From a virus, in the IMG/VR virus record IMGVR_UViG_3300048033_001347, positions 1 through 27,084 of that record: a stretch of 27,084 nt of DNA. One strand, 5' to 3'. The number at the start of each line of letters is the position of its first letter. Position 1 is the first letter of the stretch. Both the position numbers and the translations under genes were made by a program. The notes below the pieces were generated by a model, which worked only from the letters and a program-made list of their open reading frames with translations, was not told the DNA's origin and searched no databases. Below, one piece after another: positions 1 through 8,160 of the stretch.

Positions 1-2
1 TC

Positions 3-260
3 CAAGTGCAAATTCAGCAGATCCAAGCGGACATGCAGAAGAAGGCAGCCGAGTTGCAGCTCAAGCGTGAAAACATGCTGATGGAGGACGACCGCAAGCG
101 CGACGAGCTCGAGGCCGAGCTGTTCGTTAAGGCGGAGGAAATGCAGGCCAAATACGGCACGCAGTTGAACGTCGAAAAGATCCGCTCCGAGCTGGCGATT
201 AATCGCGAGATCATGCGCGGGCAAGTCGACGTGATAAAGGAGGGAGTGCGTGAAGAGTAA
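3..260 (+). CDS. Portal protein, C-terminal end (5' partial)
   Basis: The frame is open to the first base of the window, so this is the 3' end of a longer gene. The roughly 85 visible residues form one highly charged, Gln/Glu/Lys-rich helix with heptad-like spacing and no Gly or Pro until the end. That is typical of the C-terminal helical tail of podovirus portal proteins. The position, directly ahead of a small linker gene, a scaffold and the major capsid gene, is the usual place for the portal. The portal is the dodecameric channel at the capsid vertex through which DNA is packaged and ejected. The core fold lies outside the window, so the assignment rests on synteny and on the tail's character. 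The stop overlaps the next gene by 11 bases. Confidence 0.6.
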   Translation, partial: QVQIQQIQADMQKKAAELQLKRENMLMEDDRKRDELEAELFVKAEEMQAKYGTQLNVEKIRSELAINREIMRGQVDVIKEGVREE

Positions 261-492
261 GCAACAAATCGTGGACGACGGTCGGCAGGCCGACCGTCTT
301 CTGCGTGACACAGATCTGGCTCGGTTTCTTGACGAGATCGAGCAAGAGTGCTGGGGCGACTTCAAGTCGACCGCGACCAGCGATAGCGACGGTCGTGAGG
401 CCGTTTACATGAAATTGCAAGGCGTCGACGCGGTGCGTCGGTCGCTGCGCGCAATGGTGGATAATGCGGCTATTGAGGAAAAGCGAAAATAG
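250..492 (+). CDS. Conserved small phage protein between portal and scaffold
   Basis: An 80-residue acidic/basic mixed protein with a GTG start at 250. The start is supported by a strong AGGAGGGAG ribosome site just upstream, inside the portal gene. The coding region overlaps the portal by 11 bases, suggesting coupled translation. It is predicted to be helical, with a central Trp-Gly-Asp-Phe segment and a C-terminal stretch (AVRRSLRAMVDNA). I recognise no domain with a known function. Small proteins in this slot are common in podovirus-like head operons and may assist head assembly, but that is inference from position only. Confidence 0.75.
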   Translation: MKSKQQIVDDGRQADRLLRDTDLARFLDEIEQECWGDFKSTATSDSDGREAVYMKLQGVDAVRRSLRAMVDNAAIEEKRK

Positions 493-514
493 GCGTATAT
501 TAGGAGAATAAGTC

Positions 515-1522
515 ATGGCAGAAAACAACACCCCGCAAGGGATTGGGTTGTCAGAGGCACAAACAGCAATCAGCGCGATGATGGCACCCTCTCAAGAGGA
601 CAACGCCGCAGAGGTTGATGCGCAGGTCGAGGAAGCCGATCAGGTGGACGAGGCCGAAATGTTCGATGATGCGGAGGGCGAAAGCCACGAGGCGGAGGCG
701 AACGATCTTGATGACGAAGACGAAACCTATGAGGGCGACGACACTTCTCAAGAGTTCGACATCATGGCGGCAGAAGTCGAAGTGAATGGCGAAGAGAAAA
801 CGGTCGAAGAGCTCAAAAGTGGCTATCTAAGGCAGCAGGACTACACCCGTAAAACTCAGGCACTGAGTGAAGAGAAGAAAGCATTCTCGGAAGTTCAGGC
901 CGCAGTATTACAGGAGCGTGCACAATATGCTGAGGCGCTGCCCATGTTGGCGCAGCAAATTCAGCAATCGGTCGAACAGGAGCCGGATTGGGACACACTG
1001 TATGACACAGACCCCGCTCTGGCCGCGAAAGCGGAACGTCAGTGGCGTAAACAGCTAGAGCAGAAGCAGCAGCAACTGCAAGCAGTTCACGCCGAGCAAC
1101 AGCGGATGCAACAACTGGAGCAGCAAAGAGTTGCTCAAATGCAATCGCGGTTCGTGGAGGAGCAGAGGCAGATCCTGCCGGACGTGATCCCCGAATGGAG
1201 AGATGCGAAAGTGGCGGCACAAGAGGCCGGCGAAATTCGCGATTTTCTATTGCAGTCAGGTTTTCAGGAAGCTGACATCGACGGAATGAATTCCGCAGTG
1301 GTCGTGAAAATGGCCAGACTGGCAATGCTACAAGCGCGTGGCGCAAACCGAGCTGATAAGGCAAAGGCCAAGCCGAAACCAGCGAAGGGGAGCAAGACGA
1401 TGCGGGCAGGGTCACGCGGTACGCAACCGAGACCGAAAAATGCGGTACGCGAAGCGCAACAGCGTCTAAAACAAACCGGCCGCGTCAATGATGCCGCAGC
1501 CGCCATCAAAGCCTTATTGTAG
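515..1522 (+). CDS. Head scaffolding protein
   Basis: A 335-residue protein preceded by TTAGGAGAATAAGTC, a good ribosome site. Residues about 30-85 are very acidic (Asp/Glu runs). Residues about 100-215 are a Gln/Glu/Lys/Ala-rich coiled coil with stretches such as EQKQQQLQAVHAEQQ. The C-terminus from about 275 is strongly basic (AKAKPKPAKGSK) and ends in a short helix. An acidic N-terminus, central coiled coil and basic capsid-binding C-terminus is the classic scaffold architecture, and the gene sits immediately before the major capsid gene. Scaffolds direct procapsid assembly and then leave. No protease signature is visible in it. The assignment is from architecture and synteny rather than a sequence signature. 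Confidence 0.85.
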   Translation: MAENNTPQGIGLSEAQTAISAMMAPSQEDNAAEVDAQVEEADQVDEAEMFDDAEGESHEAEANDLDDEDETYEGDDTSQEFDIMAAEVEVNGEEKTVEELKSGYLRQQDYTRKTQALSEEKKAFSEVQAAVLQERAQYAEALPMLAQQIQQSVEQEPDWDTLYDTDPALAAKAERQWRKQLEQKQQQLQAVHAEQQRMQQLEQQRVAQMQSRFVEEQRQILPDVIPEWRDAKVAAQEAGEIRDFLLQSGFQEADIDGMNSAVVVKMARLAMLQARGANRADKAKAKPKPAKGSKTMRAGSRGTQPRPKNAVREAQQRLKQTGRVNDAAAAIKALL

Positions 1523-1534
1523 GAGAAATATACA

Positions 1535-2491
1535 ATGGCAATCGTAGGTAATACATTCACCTCATTCGACGCGAAAGGTATTCGCGAAGAATTATCCAAT
1601 ATCATCAGTAACATAAGCCCAGAAGACGTTCCATTCCAGTCTAATGTCGGCTCCGAAAATGTGTCCAACACATACTTCGAGTGGCAAACAGACGAATTGG
1701 CTAGTGCCCAGAACGTACCAGTCATTGACGGAGATGATGTTTCTTCTTTTGATTCAACAGCTTCCACTGCGCGCGTAGGCAACTACACACAAATCGCCCG
1801 CCGCACAATGATCGTCGCTGACAACCTCGGCAGCCAAGATTTGGCCGGTCGTAACGATGAAATCAGCTACCAGATGGCCAAGCGCGGCTCTGAGCTGAAG
1901 CGCGACGTCGAGCTGATCTTGACTGCAAACTCAGCCAAAAATGCGGGCAACTCTTCGACTGCTCGTGTAACTGCTGGCCTCGGCGCATGGATCGCAACCA
2001 ACACCAGCAAAGCTGGCGATGGTACAGACCCAACTGCCGTAGACGGTTCCGACGCCCGCGGCGACGGCACCCAGCGCGACTTGACCGAAGCAATGGTCAA
2101 GGACGTGATGCAGCAGGCGTTTACAGAAGGTGGTCAGCCATCTGTTCTGATGGTCGGCCCTTACAACAAAACTGTTGTATCTGGCTTCGCCGGTATCGCC
2201 GCACAGCGTTACCAAGCGCCATCCGACGGTCCAACAACCATCATCGGCGCAGCTGACGTCTATCTGTCTGATTTTGGTACACTTTCTGTGGTTCCAAACC
2301 GTTTCCAGCGTGAGCGTGACGCCTTCTTGCTCGACCCAGAGTACGCATCTGTGTGCTACCTGCGTCCGATCCAAGCAGTTGATCTTGCCAAGACCGGCGA
2401 CGCCGAGAAAAAAATGCTCATCTGCGAAATGGGAGCAAAAATTTCCCAGCAAAAAGCGCACGGCGGCATTTTCGATCTCAACGTATCATAA
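1535..2491 (+). CDS. Major capsid protein (SU10-like, DUF5309 family)
   Basis: A 318-residue protein that resembles the SU10/DUF5309 major capsid family (HK97 fold). The N-terminal stretch with FTSFDAKGIREELSN, ISPEDVPFQSNV and an aromatic FEW-TDEL segment is characteristic. A later GPYNKTVVSGF stretch and a C-terminal segment on cognate Asp/Ala-rich strands complete the family pattern. It forms the icosahedral shell. The start is fixed by TAGGAGAAATATACA before the ATG, 12 bases after the scaffold stop. Compared with neighbouring genes it uses a noticeably restricted codon set, as expected of the most abundant virion protein. A strong hairpin follows the stop at 2497-2518. Confidence 0.93.
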   Translation: MAIVGNTFTSFDAKGIREELSNIISNISPEDVPFQSNVGSENVSNTYFEWQTDELASAQNVPVIDGDDVSSFDSTASTARVGNYTQIARRTMIVADNLGSQDLAGRNDEISYQMAKRGSELKRDVELILTANSAKNAGNSSTARVTAGLGAWIATNTSKAGDGTDPTAVDGSDARGDGTQRDLTEAMVKDVMQQAFTEGGQPSVLMVGPYNKTVVSGFAGIAAQRYQAPSDGPTTIIGAADVYLSDFGTLSVVPNRFQRERDAFLLDPEYASVCYLRPIQAVDLAKTGDAEKKMLICEMGAKISQQKAHGGIFDLNVS

Positions 2492-2496
2492 AATGG

Positions 2497-2518
2497 TGGG
2501 GCGGCTTCGGTCGCCCCA
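2497..2518 (+). terminator. UUCG-capped hairpin after the capsid gene
   Basis: TGGGGCGGC, loop TTCG, GGTCGCCCCA gives a 9-bp stem with one G-U pair and a UUCG tetraloop, starting 6 bases after the capsid stop. No U tract follows. It is therefore more likely a partial terminator, an RNA-processing barrier or a 3'-end stabiliser of capsid mRNA than a complete intrinsic terminator. The next gene begins 19 bases later. Confidence 0.7.
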
Positions 2519-2536
2519 ACTACTCTGGAGTGGGTA

Positions 2537-2839
2537 ATGAAAAGACTTTTTAGCGAAGACAAACTGACCGGGATCAAGAAGTTCTGGCACGTCACCGACA
2601 AGGGCGAATATGTCGTTGAGACGGTTCAGCAGATGGACGCTATTCTGGACCAGAATAAGCGGGAATATAACAGCTCCGAGGAGCGGTGGGGTGAGAAGTT
2701 AAACAAGGTGGCAACTCTCCCTCTTTCGGTGTATTATCAATTGAAGCGCGAGGGCATCGCAGACGATCCCAAGCGACTGGCGAAATGGATGAACGACCCA
2801 GACAATCGGGCGTTTAGAACGAGAGGCGGCAGACTGTGA
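2537..2839 (+). CDS. Conserved protein downstream of capsid
   Basis: A 100-residue protein with ribosome site CTGGAGTGGGTA before the ATG. It starts with a short positively charged segment and a WHVTDKGEYVVETVQ strand pattern. A helical segment follows, with KLNKVATLPLSVYYQLKREG and KRLAKWMNDPDNRAFRTR. The C-terminal motif (small helix, W-x-ND-P-x-N-R-x-F-R-T) looks like a conserved virion or assembly protein often found just after the capsid gene in podovirus-like head operons. I do not know its function; head completion or capsid decoration are possible. Its stop overlaps the GTG start of the adaptor gene (GTGA), so the two are translationally coupled. Confidence 0.75.
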   Translation: MKRLFSEDKLTGIKKFWHVTDKGEYVVETVQQMDAILDQNKREYNSSEERWGEKLNKVATLPLSVYYQLKREGIADDPKRLAKWMNDPDNRAFRTRGGRL

Positions 2840-3444
2840 GCATTACAACTTATGCGGAGCTGAAATCGGCCATCGCTGACTTTCTATTTGGGCGCACCGA
2901 CTTGGCCGCAGTTTCGGGCACATTCATCTCCATGGCCGAGGCCCGCATCGCGCGTGATCTGCGGCACTGGAAGCAGGAAAAGCGCGTCACCACCAACGTC
3001 GACGAGCAGTATGAAAACCTGCCGACCGACTGGATCCGCATCGACAATGTAAGCCACGCCGCTGGCGGCTTGATCTCGTCGATCAGCGCCAGTGAAATGG
3101 AGGCCAAGCGGGCTGCGAGCACCACCGCAGGCAAGCCGCGCTATATGCGAATTTCGGCAAACCAGATTGAGTTCTACCCGGCACCCGATCAGACATATGA
3201 AATTAAGATGGATTACATGGCCAAGATACCGGCTCTGACTGACGCCGCGCCATCAAACTGGCTGCTCGAGTATGCGCCTGACGTGTTGCTCTATGGCGCG
3301 CTGATGCAGTCCGCGCCATACCTTGGTGAGGATGCCCGCGTCGCAGTTTGGGGTGGAATGTACCAGTCAGGGATTGAGGCTCTTAATTCCGAAAGCAAAT
3401 CCGCCACCGTTGCCGGTCCACTTAAAATGGGGATACCTCGATAA
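2836..3444 (+). CDS. Head-tail adaptor (connector) protein
   Basis: A 202-residue protein with a GTG start overlapping the previous stop (GTGA). The sequence follows the adaptor pattern seen below portal rings in SU10- and P22-like phages. It begins with a helical N-terminus (TYAELKSAIADFLFGRTDL), then FISMAEARIARDLR. The motif NLPTDWIRIDNV comes next, followed by a strand region with YMRISANQIEFYPAPDQTYEIKM-like features and a C-terminal helical segment (LLEYAPDVLLYGALMQSAPY). Such proteins bind the portal and provide the platform for the tail. Synteny (after capsid, before fibre) agrees. The last base of its stop codon is the first base of the next gene's ATG. Confidence 0.82.
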   Translation: MSITTYAELKSAIADFLFGRTDLAAVSGTFISMAEARIARDLRHWKQEKRVTTNVDEQYENLPTDWIRIDNVSHAAGGLISSISASEMEAKRAASTTAGKPRYMRISANQIEFYPAPDQTYEIKMDYMAKIPALTDAAPSNWLLEYAPDVLLYGALMQSAPYLGEDARVAVWGGMYQSGIEALNSESKSATVAGPLKMGIPR

Positions 3445-6400
3445 TGTCAGAAACCACTTGGACCCAAGACGCCGGAATGAGCTCGCCCACTGAGGCGGAC
3501 AATGTAGAAAACTATTCCGAGCAGGCCGAGGCATCGAAAGACGCCGCCGCGGCATCCGCCACGGCAGCCGCCACCAGCGCGACGTCTGCATCCGGCTCCG
3601 CGTCCACGGCGTCCACAAAAGCAGCAGAGGCTGCGGCTTCCGCAACTGCGTCCGCATCTTCAGCCACGCAGTCGGCTTCTAGTGCCACGTCTGCGGCATC
3701 TTCGGCAACCACTGCTGGAACAGCTCAGACCGCAGCCGAAACCGCGAAGACCGGCGCTCAAACCGCACAGGCTGCCGCAGAGACAGCAAAGGCCGCGGCC
3801 GAGACTGCTCAGACCGCCGCAGAAACCGCGGAGACCAACGCGGAAACCTCAGAAACCAACGCATCCACCAGCGCCACCGCCGCTGCCACGTCAGCCACAG
3901 CGGCCGCTGGATCTGCAACGTCGGCCGCAACATCCGCGACTAACGCCGCCACCAGCGCCACGGCGTCTGAAACATCTAAAGTCGCCGCAGTGGCAGCTCA
4001 AGCCGCCGCCGAGACAGCTAAGACTGGCGCGGAGACGGCGCAGACTGCTGCGGAGACTGCTGAGACCAACGCGGAAACCGCGGAGAGCAACGCCTCGGCC
4101 AGCGCAACTGCCGCAGCCGCTTCAGCAACTGCTGCCTCAAGCAGCGCGTCTGGCGCGTCAACTTCTGCAACCGAAGCCGCCAGTTCTGCGACCGCTGCCT
4201 CTGGCTCCGCCACGGCGGCATCCGGGTCAGCGTCCACCGCAGCCTCAGAGGCTACCGCCGCAGCCGGATCTGCTACCGCAGCGTCAGCTTCAGCGTCGTC
4301 AGCGAGTGCGGCACAGACCGCTGCTGAGACAGCCGAGACAAACGCCGAGACAGCCGAGACTGGCGCACAAGCCGCGCAAACAGCGGCTGAGACGGCTGAA
4401 GCTAACGCGGAGACCGCGGAGACCAATGCAGCGGCGTCCGCTACGGCAGCTTCTGGCTCTGCCTCCGCAGCCGCTTCATCCGCGACTGCCGCCGCCGGTT
4501 CGGCCACCGCAGCCGCCGGATCGGCCAGCGCCGCATCGACATCTGCGTCGGACGCCGCAACGGCTCTCGATGAGTTCACAGACCTGTACCTTGGCACAAA
4601 GGGCAGCGACCCCACTCTCGACAATGATGGCAACGCCCTACAAACTGGCGCGCTCTATCATAATAACTCAGACGACCTGATAAAATTTTATAACGGCAGC
4701 GCGTGGGTCGCGGCATACGCGACGCTCTCCGGCGCGCTGATCGGCACAAACAACTTGTCCGACGTGGCCAGTGTCTCCGCCGCCCGCATAAATCTTGGCC
4801 TCGGAGCCTCGCAGAGCCCATCGTTCAACAACGTGACTGTGCAGCAAGACCCGACAACCAGCTTGCAGCTGGCGACAAAACAGTACGTCGACACGATTGC
4901 GGCGGCGGGCCTACACTATCACGACCCGGTACGCGTTGAGGCCCCCTCAGCGCTCACTGTGACGTACAATAACGGATCGAGCGGCGTGGGCGCCACTCTG
5001 ACCAATGCGGGAACACAGGCCGCTCTTGCGATTGACGGCATCACGCTACAAGCGGCTGACCGCGTTTTGATCTACACTCAAGCGGACGCCACACAGAATG
5101 GCGTATATACAGTGACCAATGTGGGATCTGGCAGCACCAACTGGGTGATGACGCGGTCCACGGACACCGACAGCTATGCTCCGAGCGACCCCGACAGCTT
5201 CGGCGAGGGCGACGCGTTTTTCGTCAAAGAGGGTAACACTGGGGCCGGTGAGCTCTATGTGATGAACGCCTCAGGTGCGATCACGTTTGGCACAACCGAC
5301 ATCACGTTCACTCAGGTGGCCTCGACCGCAGTCTACACCGCCGACGGCGGCCTCAACCTGACTGGCACAGTGTTCAGCCACGCTGACACATCGTCTCAGG
5401 CCACGGTAAATAATTCCGGCGGCACAGTGATACAAGACGTCACTCTGGACACATACGGCCACGTCACTGGCCTGACGTCACACGCCCTGACAGCATCTGA
5501 CGTGGGGGCCGCGACTTCGGCCCAAGGTGCTCTGGCTGACAGCGCCGTGCAGCTCAACGACACTCCGACATTCGGCACCACTACAGTCAACGGCAACGTC
5601 GTCGTCACCGGCACAGTCGATGGGCGTGATGTCGCCGCAGACGGCACAAAGCTGGACGGCATCGAGGCTGGCGCGAAAGACGACCAGACGATCACTGCGG
5701 GCTCCGGCCTGTCAGGTGGCGGCACCGGAAACGTCACCCTGAGCCACGCAGACACGAGCAGCGTCTCGAGCAGCGACAACAGCGGCAACACGTTTATTCA
5801 AGATTTGACGTTTGACACATACGGACACGTCACTGCGGTCGGCACCGGGTCGGTGTCGGTCGGCAATGGCACGCTGACTGTGCAGGGCACTGGCGCCTTG
5901 GGCGGATCTGGCACGTTCAGCGCAAATCAGAGCTCTGATGCCACGATCAGCATCAGTCACGACGACACGTCGTCTCAGGGCAGCGTCAACAACTCCGGCG
6001 CGACAGTCATCCAAGACGTAACGCTCGACGGCTATGGCCACGTCACGGCTCTGGGCTCGCACACTCTGACACTGGCAAATCTGGGCTACACTGGCGCGAC
6101 CAACGCCAATTACATCACTAACAATAACCAGCTTACCAATGGCGCTGGCTACATCACGTCGTCTGGCAGTATTACTGGCAACGCTGGGTCTGTTGACGGC
6201 TACAGCGTGTCCACCACGCGAAATGCTGCAAACACCATTCCGGTTCGCGACGGCAGCGGCTATCTCAACTTAGGCTGGATCAACACAACGTCCGGTGACA
6301 CGTCAAGCAGCCTGTCGCGCGTTTATGTTGACACTGGCGACAACTACATCCGCAAATGCACACTGGCTCATCTAGCGTCGCAAGGCGGCTTCGCAGGCGA

Positions 6401-6797
6401 CATCACCAACGTCTCCGCTGGCACAAACCTCACCGGGGGCGGGTCAAGCGGCTCTGTCACACTCAACGTCACGGCGAGCCCGACGTTCACGACAGTGACC
6501 GCCACCACATTCAACACCACGTCTGACCGCAACACCAAGACGGACATCACACCGATCTCGGACGCGGTGAGCAAGGTGCAGCAATTAGGCGGCTACAGCT
6601 TCACGTTCAAAGACAGTGGCGAAAAGTCGTCAGGTGTGATAGCACAGGAAGTGCAGGCGGTGCTGCCAGAGCTTGTGCAGGAGGGTGGCGAGGGTCACTT
6701 GACTGTGCAGTACGGCAACATGGTGGGCCTCTTGATCGAGGCAATCAAAGAGCAACAGGCGCAGATCGACGCGCTGACGGCAAAACTTAACGGCTAA
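3444..6797 (+). CDS. Long tail fibre with Ala/Ser/Thr repeats and C-terminal S74 self-cleaving chaperone
   Basis: A 1117-residue fibre. Residues 1-30 are a short head-binding segment. Residues about 30-375 are an Ala/Ser/Thr repeat region with recurring AAETAETNAETAE-type units, predicted to be a trimeric coiled or fibrous shaft. Residues 380-1000 are Gly/Thr/Asn-rich beta-structured, with a KLDGIEAGAKDDQ element near 733. Three copies of NNSG-TVIQDVTLD-YGHVT lie near 655, 776 and 848. The C-terminus is an intramolecular chaperone of the S74 family: SDRNTKTDITPI, then SGVIAQEVQAVLPE, then a terminal coiled coil. The Ser-Lys pair expected for autocleavage is Ser1027 and Lys1032, so the mature fibre should be about 1026 residues. 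Cleavage in this phage is inferred from the family. It lies between the adaptor and small tip genes. Confidence 0.92.
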   Translation: MSETTWTQDAGMSSPTEADNVENYSEQAEASKDAAAASATAAATSATSASGSASTASTKAAEAAASATASASSATQSASSATSAASSATTAGTAQTAAETAKTGAQTAQAAAETAKAAAETAQTAAETAETNAETSETNASTSATAAATSATAAAGSATSAATSATNAATSATASETSKVAAVAAQAAAETAKTGAETAQTAAETAETNAETAESNASASATAAAASATAASSSASGASTSATEAASSATAASGSATAASGSASTAASEATAAAGSATAASASASSASAAQTAAETAETNAETAETGAQAAQTAAETAEANAETAETNAAASATAASGSASAAASSATAAAGSATAAAGSASAASTSASDAATALDEFTDLYLGTKGSDPTLDNDGNALQTGALYHNNSDDLIKFYNGSAWVAAYATLSGALIGTNNLSDVASVSAARINLGLGASQSPSFNNVTVQQDPTTSLQLATKQYVDTIAAAGLHYHDPVRVEAPSALTVTYNNGSSGVGATLTNAGTQAALAIDGITLQAADRVLIYTQADATQNGVYTVTNVGSGSTNWVMTRSTDTDSYAPSDPDSFGEGDAFFVKEGNTGAGELYVMNASGAITFGTTDITFTQVASTAVYTADGGLNLTGTVFSHADTSSQATVNNSGGTVIQDVTLDTYGHVTGLTSHALTASDVGAATSAQGALADSAVQLNDTPTFGTTTVNGNVVVTGTVDGRDVAADGTKLDGIEAGAKDDQTITAGSGLSGGGTGNVTLSHADTSSVSSSDNSGNTFIQDLTFDTYGHVTAVGTGSVSVGNGTLTVQGTGALGGSGTFSANQSSDATISISHDDTSSQGSVNNSGATVIQDVTLDGYGHVTALGSHTLTLANLGYTGATNANYITNNNQLTNGAGYITSSGSITGNAGSVDGYSVSTTRNAANTIPVRDGSGYLNLGWINTTSGDTSSSLSRVYVDTGDNYIRKCTLAHLASQGGFAGDITNVSAGTNLTGGGSSGSVTLNVTASPTFTTVTATTFNTTSDRNTKTDITPISDAVSKVQQLGGYSFTFKDSGEKSSGVIAQEVQAVLPELVQEGGEGHLTVQYGNMVGLLIEAIKEQQAQIDALTAKLNG
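3534..4566 (+). repeat. Imperfect tandem repeats encoding the Ala/Ser/Thr fibre shaft
   Basis: About 1 kb of degenerate repeats built from units such as GCAGAGACTGCTGAGACC and GCCACCGCAGCCTCCGGC. They encode alternating A-E-T-A-x-T-x-A and S-A-T-A-A blocks. Because most codons are G-C-N or related, the complement also lacks stops, which creates long false reading frames on both strands. Repeats of this sort can change length by slippage or recombination, altering shaft length. Confidence 0.85.
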
Positions 6798-6818
6798 TAG
6801 TTCGAGAGGAGAACGAGG

Positions 6819-7100
6819 ATGGCTATACAGGTAAACGGCACACAGGTGATCGGCAACTCGCGAGAGTTGACCAACATCACGTCTGTTGACGCGACCACAG
6901 TCGCGGCAATCAGCGCTGCGGGTGTCGGTGGCGGCGCAACAGGGGGTGGCTCAGATGAGATATTCTTTGAGAACGGGCAGACTGTCACCACTAACTACAC
7001 AATTACCAACGGCAAGAACGCTATGAGTGCTGGCCCTATCGCCATTAACTCTGGTGTGACTGTGACTGTTGGCTCTGGAGAGGTTTGGATCGTACTATGA
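6819..7100 (+). CDS. Small fibre/tip protein
   Basis: A 93-residue protein with ribosome site AGAGGAGAACGAGG before the ATG. The N-terminus (MAIQVNGTQVIGNSRELTNI) is the short head motif common to many phage tail-fibre proteins. A helix-like segment ending in a Gly-rich hinge (AGVGGGATGGGSDE) follows. The C-terminus is a compact beta strand module (NAMSAGPIAINSGVTVTV, then GEVWIVL), a tip motif that recurs in marine phage fibres. It probably attaches to the fibre or tail and forms a short knob. The stop overlaps the next ATG (ATGA). Receptor binding is inferred from family and position. Confidence 0.75.
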   Translation: MAIQVNGTQVIGNSRELTNITSVDATTVAAISAAGVGGGATGGGSDEIFFENGQTVTTNYTITNGKNAMSAGPIAINSGVTVTVGSGEVWIVL

Positions 7101-7456
7101 CAAAGATTACACTTTCGAGTAACGCTAGTGGGACGGGCAATGTTAACTTTGCTGCGCCTAATACCAACAGCGCGATTACTGTGACACTTCCAACAGCTAA
7201 TGTTGATATGGATAGCCTTGGGCCTAGTACAGACTATGCGGCGGTTGGTACATACCTCATCGCCCGTGCTACAGGTAGTTTTACTCTTAACCCGGGAGAT
7301 TTGTTTTCTGCGGCCACTTACAACCTATTTCCAGCCAACGCTAGTGGGACAGACGTAGGCACCGCAATAAGCTCCGGCTCTTGGCGCACTATGGGGCTGA
7401 AGCCGTACACCTTTAGCAGCGGCCCCGGGACTACATTGTTTGTGAGGGTTTCATAA
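7097..7456 (+). CDS. Putative receptor-binding tip protein, cassette 1
   Basis: A 119-residue protein. The ATG at 7097 overlaps the previous stop (ATGA) and is preferred over the earlier in-frame GTG-like start at 7085. It is rich in Ser, Thr, Gly and Asn and has no membrane segment or cysteine. It contains MDSLGPSTDYAAVGTY and SGSWRTMGL and ends in TLFVRVS. The same three landmarks occur in the protein at 7876 (DSLGPSTTAGAVGTY, SGTWRCMGM, TVFVRIS), so the two are paralogues. It is immediately followed by a chaperone-like gene. Its role as an exchangeable fibre tip is inferred from this arrangement and the tail-fibre context. Third-position bases are less GC-rich than in the head genes. Confidence 0.72.
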   Translation: MTKITLSSNASGTGNVNFAAPNTNSAITVTLPTANVDMDSLGPSTDYAAVGTYLIARATGSFTLNPGDLFSAATYNLFPANASGTDVGTAISSGSWRTMGLKPYTFSSGPGTTLFVRVS

Positions 7457-7875
7457 TGAGCATTACGATTACAGAGGTGCGCAACGCACGTTCTATGAAC
7501 GCAGACAACACACTTATAGATGTGGAAATAAACCACCCACAACTAGGATGGATACCATACGGCCTTGACCCAGCTGACACTGACATGACAATCGACAACG
7601 CTCAGGTGTTGAACATTATCGGGTCAGACTTTGCGCCATATGTCGCCCCTACTCAGGAAGAGCTAGACGCACAAGCGGCGGCATCTGTACGGGCACAACG
7701 CGATGCTTTGCTGGTAGAGGTAGACGCTATGGTGTCAAATCCTCTGCGCTGGGCTGATATGACGACTGAGCAGCAAGCGGCGTGGTCACAGTACCGCACA
7801 GATTTGCTTAATGTGCCACAACAAGATGGCTTCCCACATGGCGTGACTTGGCCTACAAAGCCGGAGGGCAACTAA
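7456..7875 (+). CDS. Tail fibre assembly chaperone-like protein, cassette 1
   Basis: A 139-residue protein whose ATG shares a base with the previous stop. The N-terminal half carries VEINHPQLGWIPYGLDPAD and a short acidic region. The C-terminal half has the conserved tail-assembly-chaperone ending: RAQRDALL, a helix with LRWADMTTEQQAAWSQYR, then LLNV and GFPHGVTWPTKP. Proteins with this ending (R-x-x-RD-x-LL ... YR-x-x-L ... W-P-x-K-P) are encoded directly downstream of fibre or tip genes. They are thought to fold or oligomerise the preceding protein. It is paralogous along its full length to the protein at 8160. Confidence 0.82.
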   Translation: MSITITEVRNARSMNADNTLIDVEINHPQLGWIPYGLDPADTDMTIDNAQVLNIIGSDFAPYVAPTQEELDAQAAASVRAQRDALLVEVDAMVSNPLRWADMTTEQQAAWSQYRTDLLNVPQQDGFPHGVTWPTKPEGN

Positions 7876-8160
7876 ATGAGTAAGGTAATTGTAGATACGC
7901 TGGAAAACACAGCGGGTACTTTCACGAGTGCTATTGATAGTCTTGGCCCTAGTACAACTGCAGGTGCTGTTGGCACTTATGGTTTTTTTGGTTCAAACGT
8001 CATCATTACTGAAGGCTCGACAACCGCTGCTTCAAATCTGCAGTTTGCGGGTTCACCACGGCTCTCTGCTGGCAATGCGCCCAGTGGCACTTGGCGGTGT
8101 ATGGGTATGACTTCTCGAACAGGATACTCTGACGCTACCGTATTTGTGAGGATTTCATAA
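7876..8160 (+). CDS. Putative receptor-binding tip protein, cassette 2
   Basis: A 94-residue paralogue of the 7097 protein, starting immediately after the chaperone stop. Shared landmarks are DSLGPST near the start, AVGTY, SG-WR-MG and a C-terminal FVRIS. The middle segment (FFGSNVIITEGSTTAASNLQFAG) differs and is shorter, as expected if the exposed surface diverges while the framework is kept. Its stop TAA shares its last base with the ATG of the next gene. Receptor binding is inferred. The N-terminal MSKVIVDTLENT resembles a common short head motif of small phage fibre proteins. Confidence 0.72.
   Translation: MSKVIVDTLENTAGTFTSAIDSLGPSTTAGAVGTYGFFGSNVIITEGSTTAASNLQFAGSPRLSAGNAPSGTWRCMGMTSRTGYSDATVFVRIS

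Noticed and set aside
813-1415. A 200-residue minus-strand frame
   Set aside because: It lies opposite the scaffold gene, is rich in Pro/Arg/Ala with no recognisable motif, and has no coherent neighbouring minus-strand genes.
3998-4633. A 211-residue Ala/Val minus-strand frame
   Set aside because: It is the complement of the Ala/Ser/Thr repeat region, where GCN codons leave the other strand without stops. There is no ribosome site or known motif.
3682-4680. A 332-residue Pro/Arg-rich plus-strand frame inside the fibre gene
   Set aside because: It overlaps the repeat-coded shaft in a shifted frame; the Pro/Arg bias is an out-of-frame reading of GCN-rich repeats.
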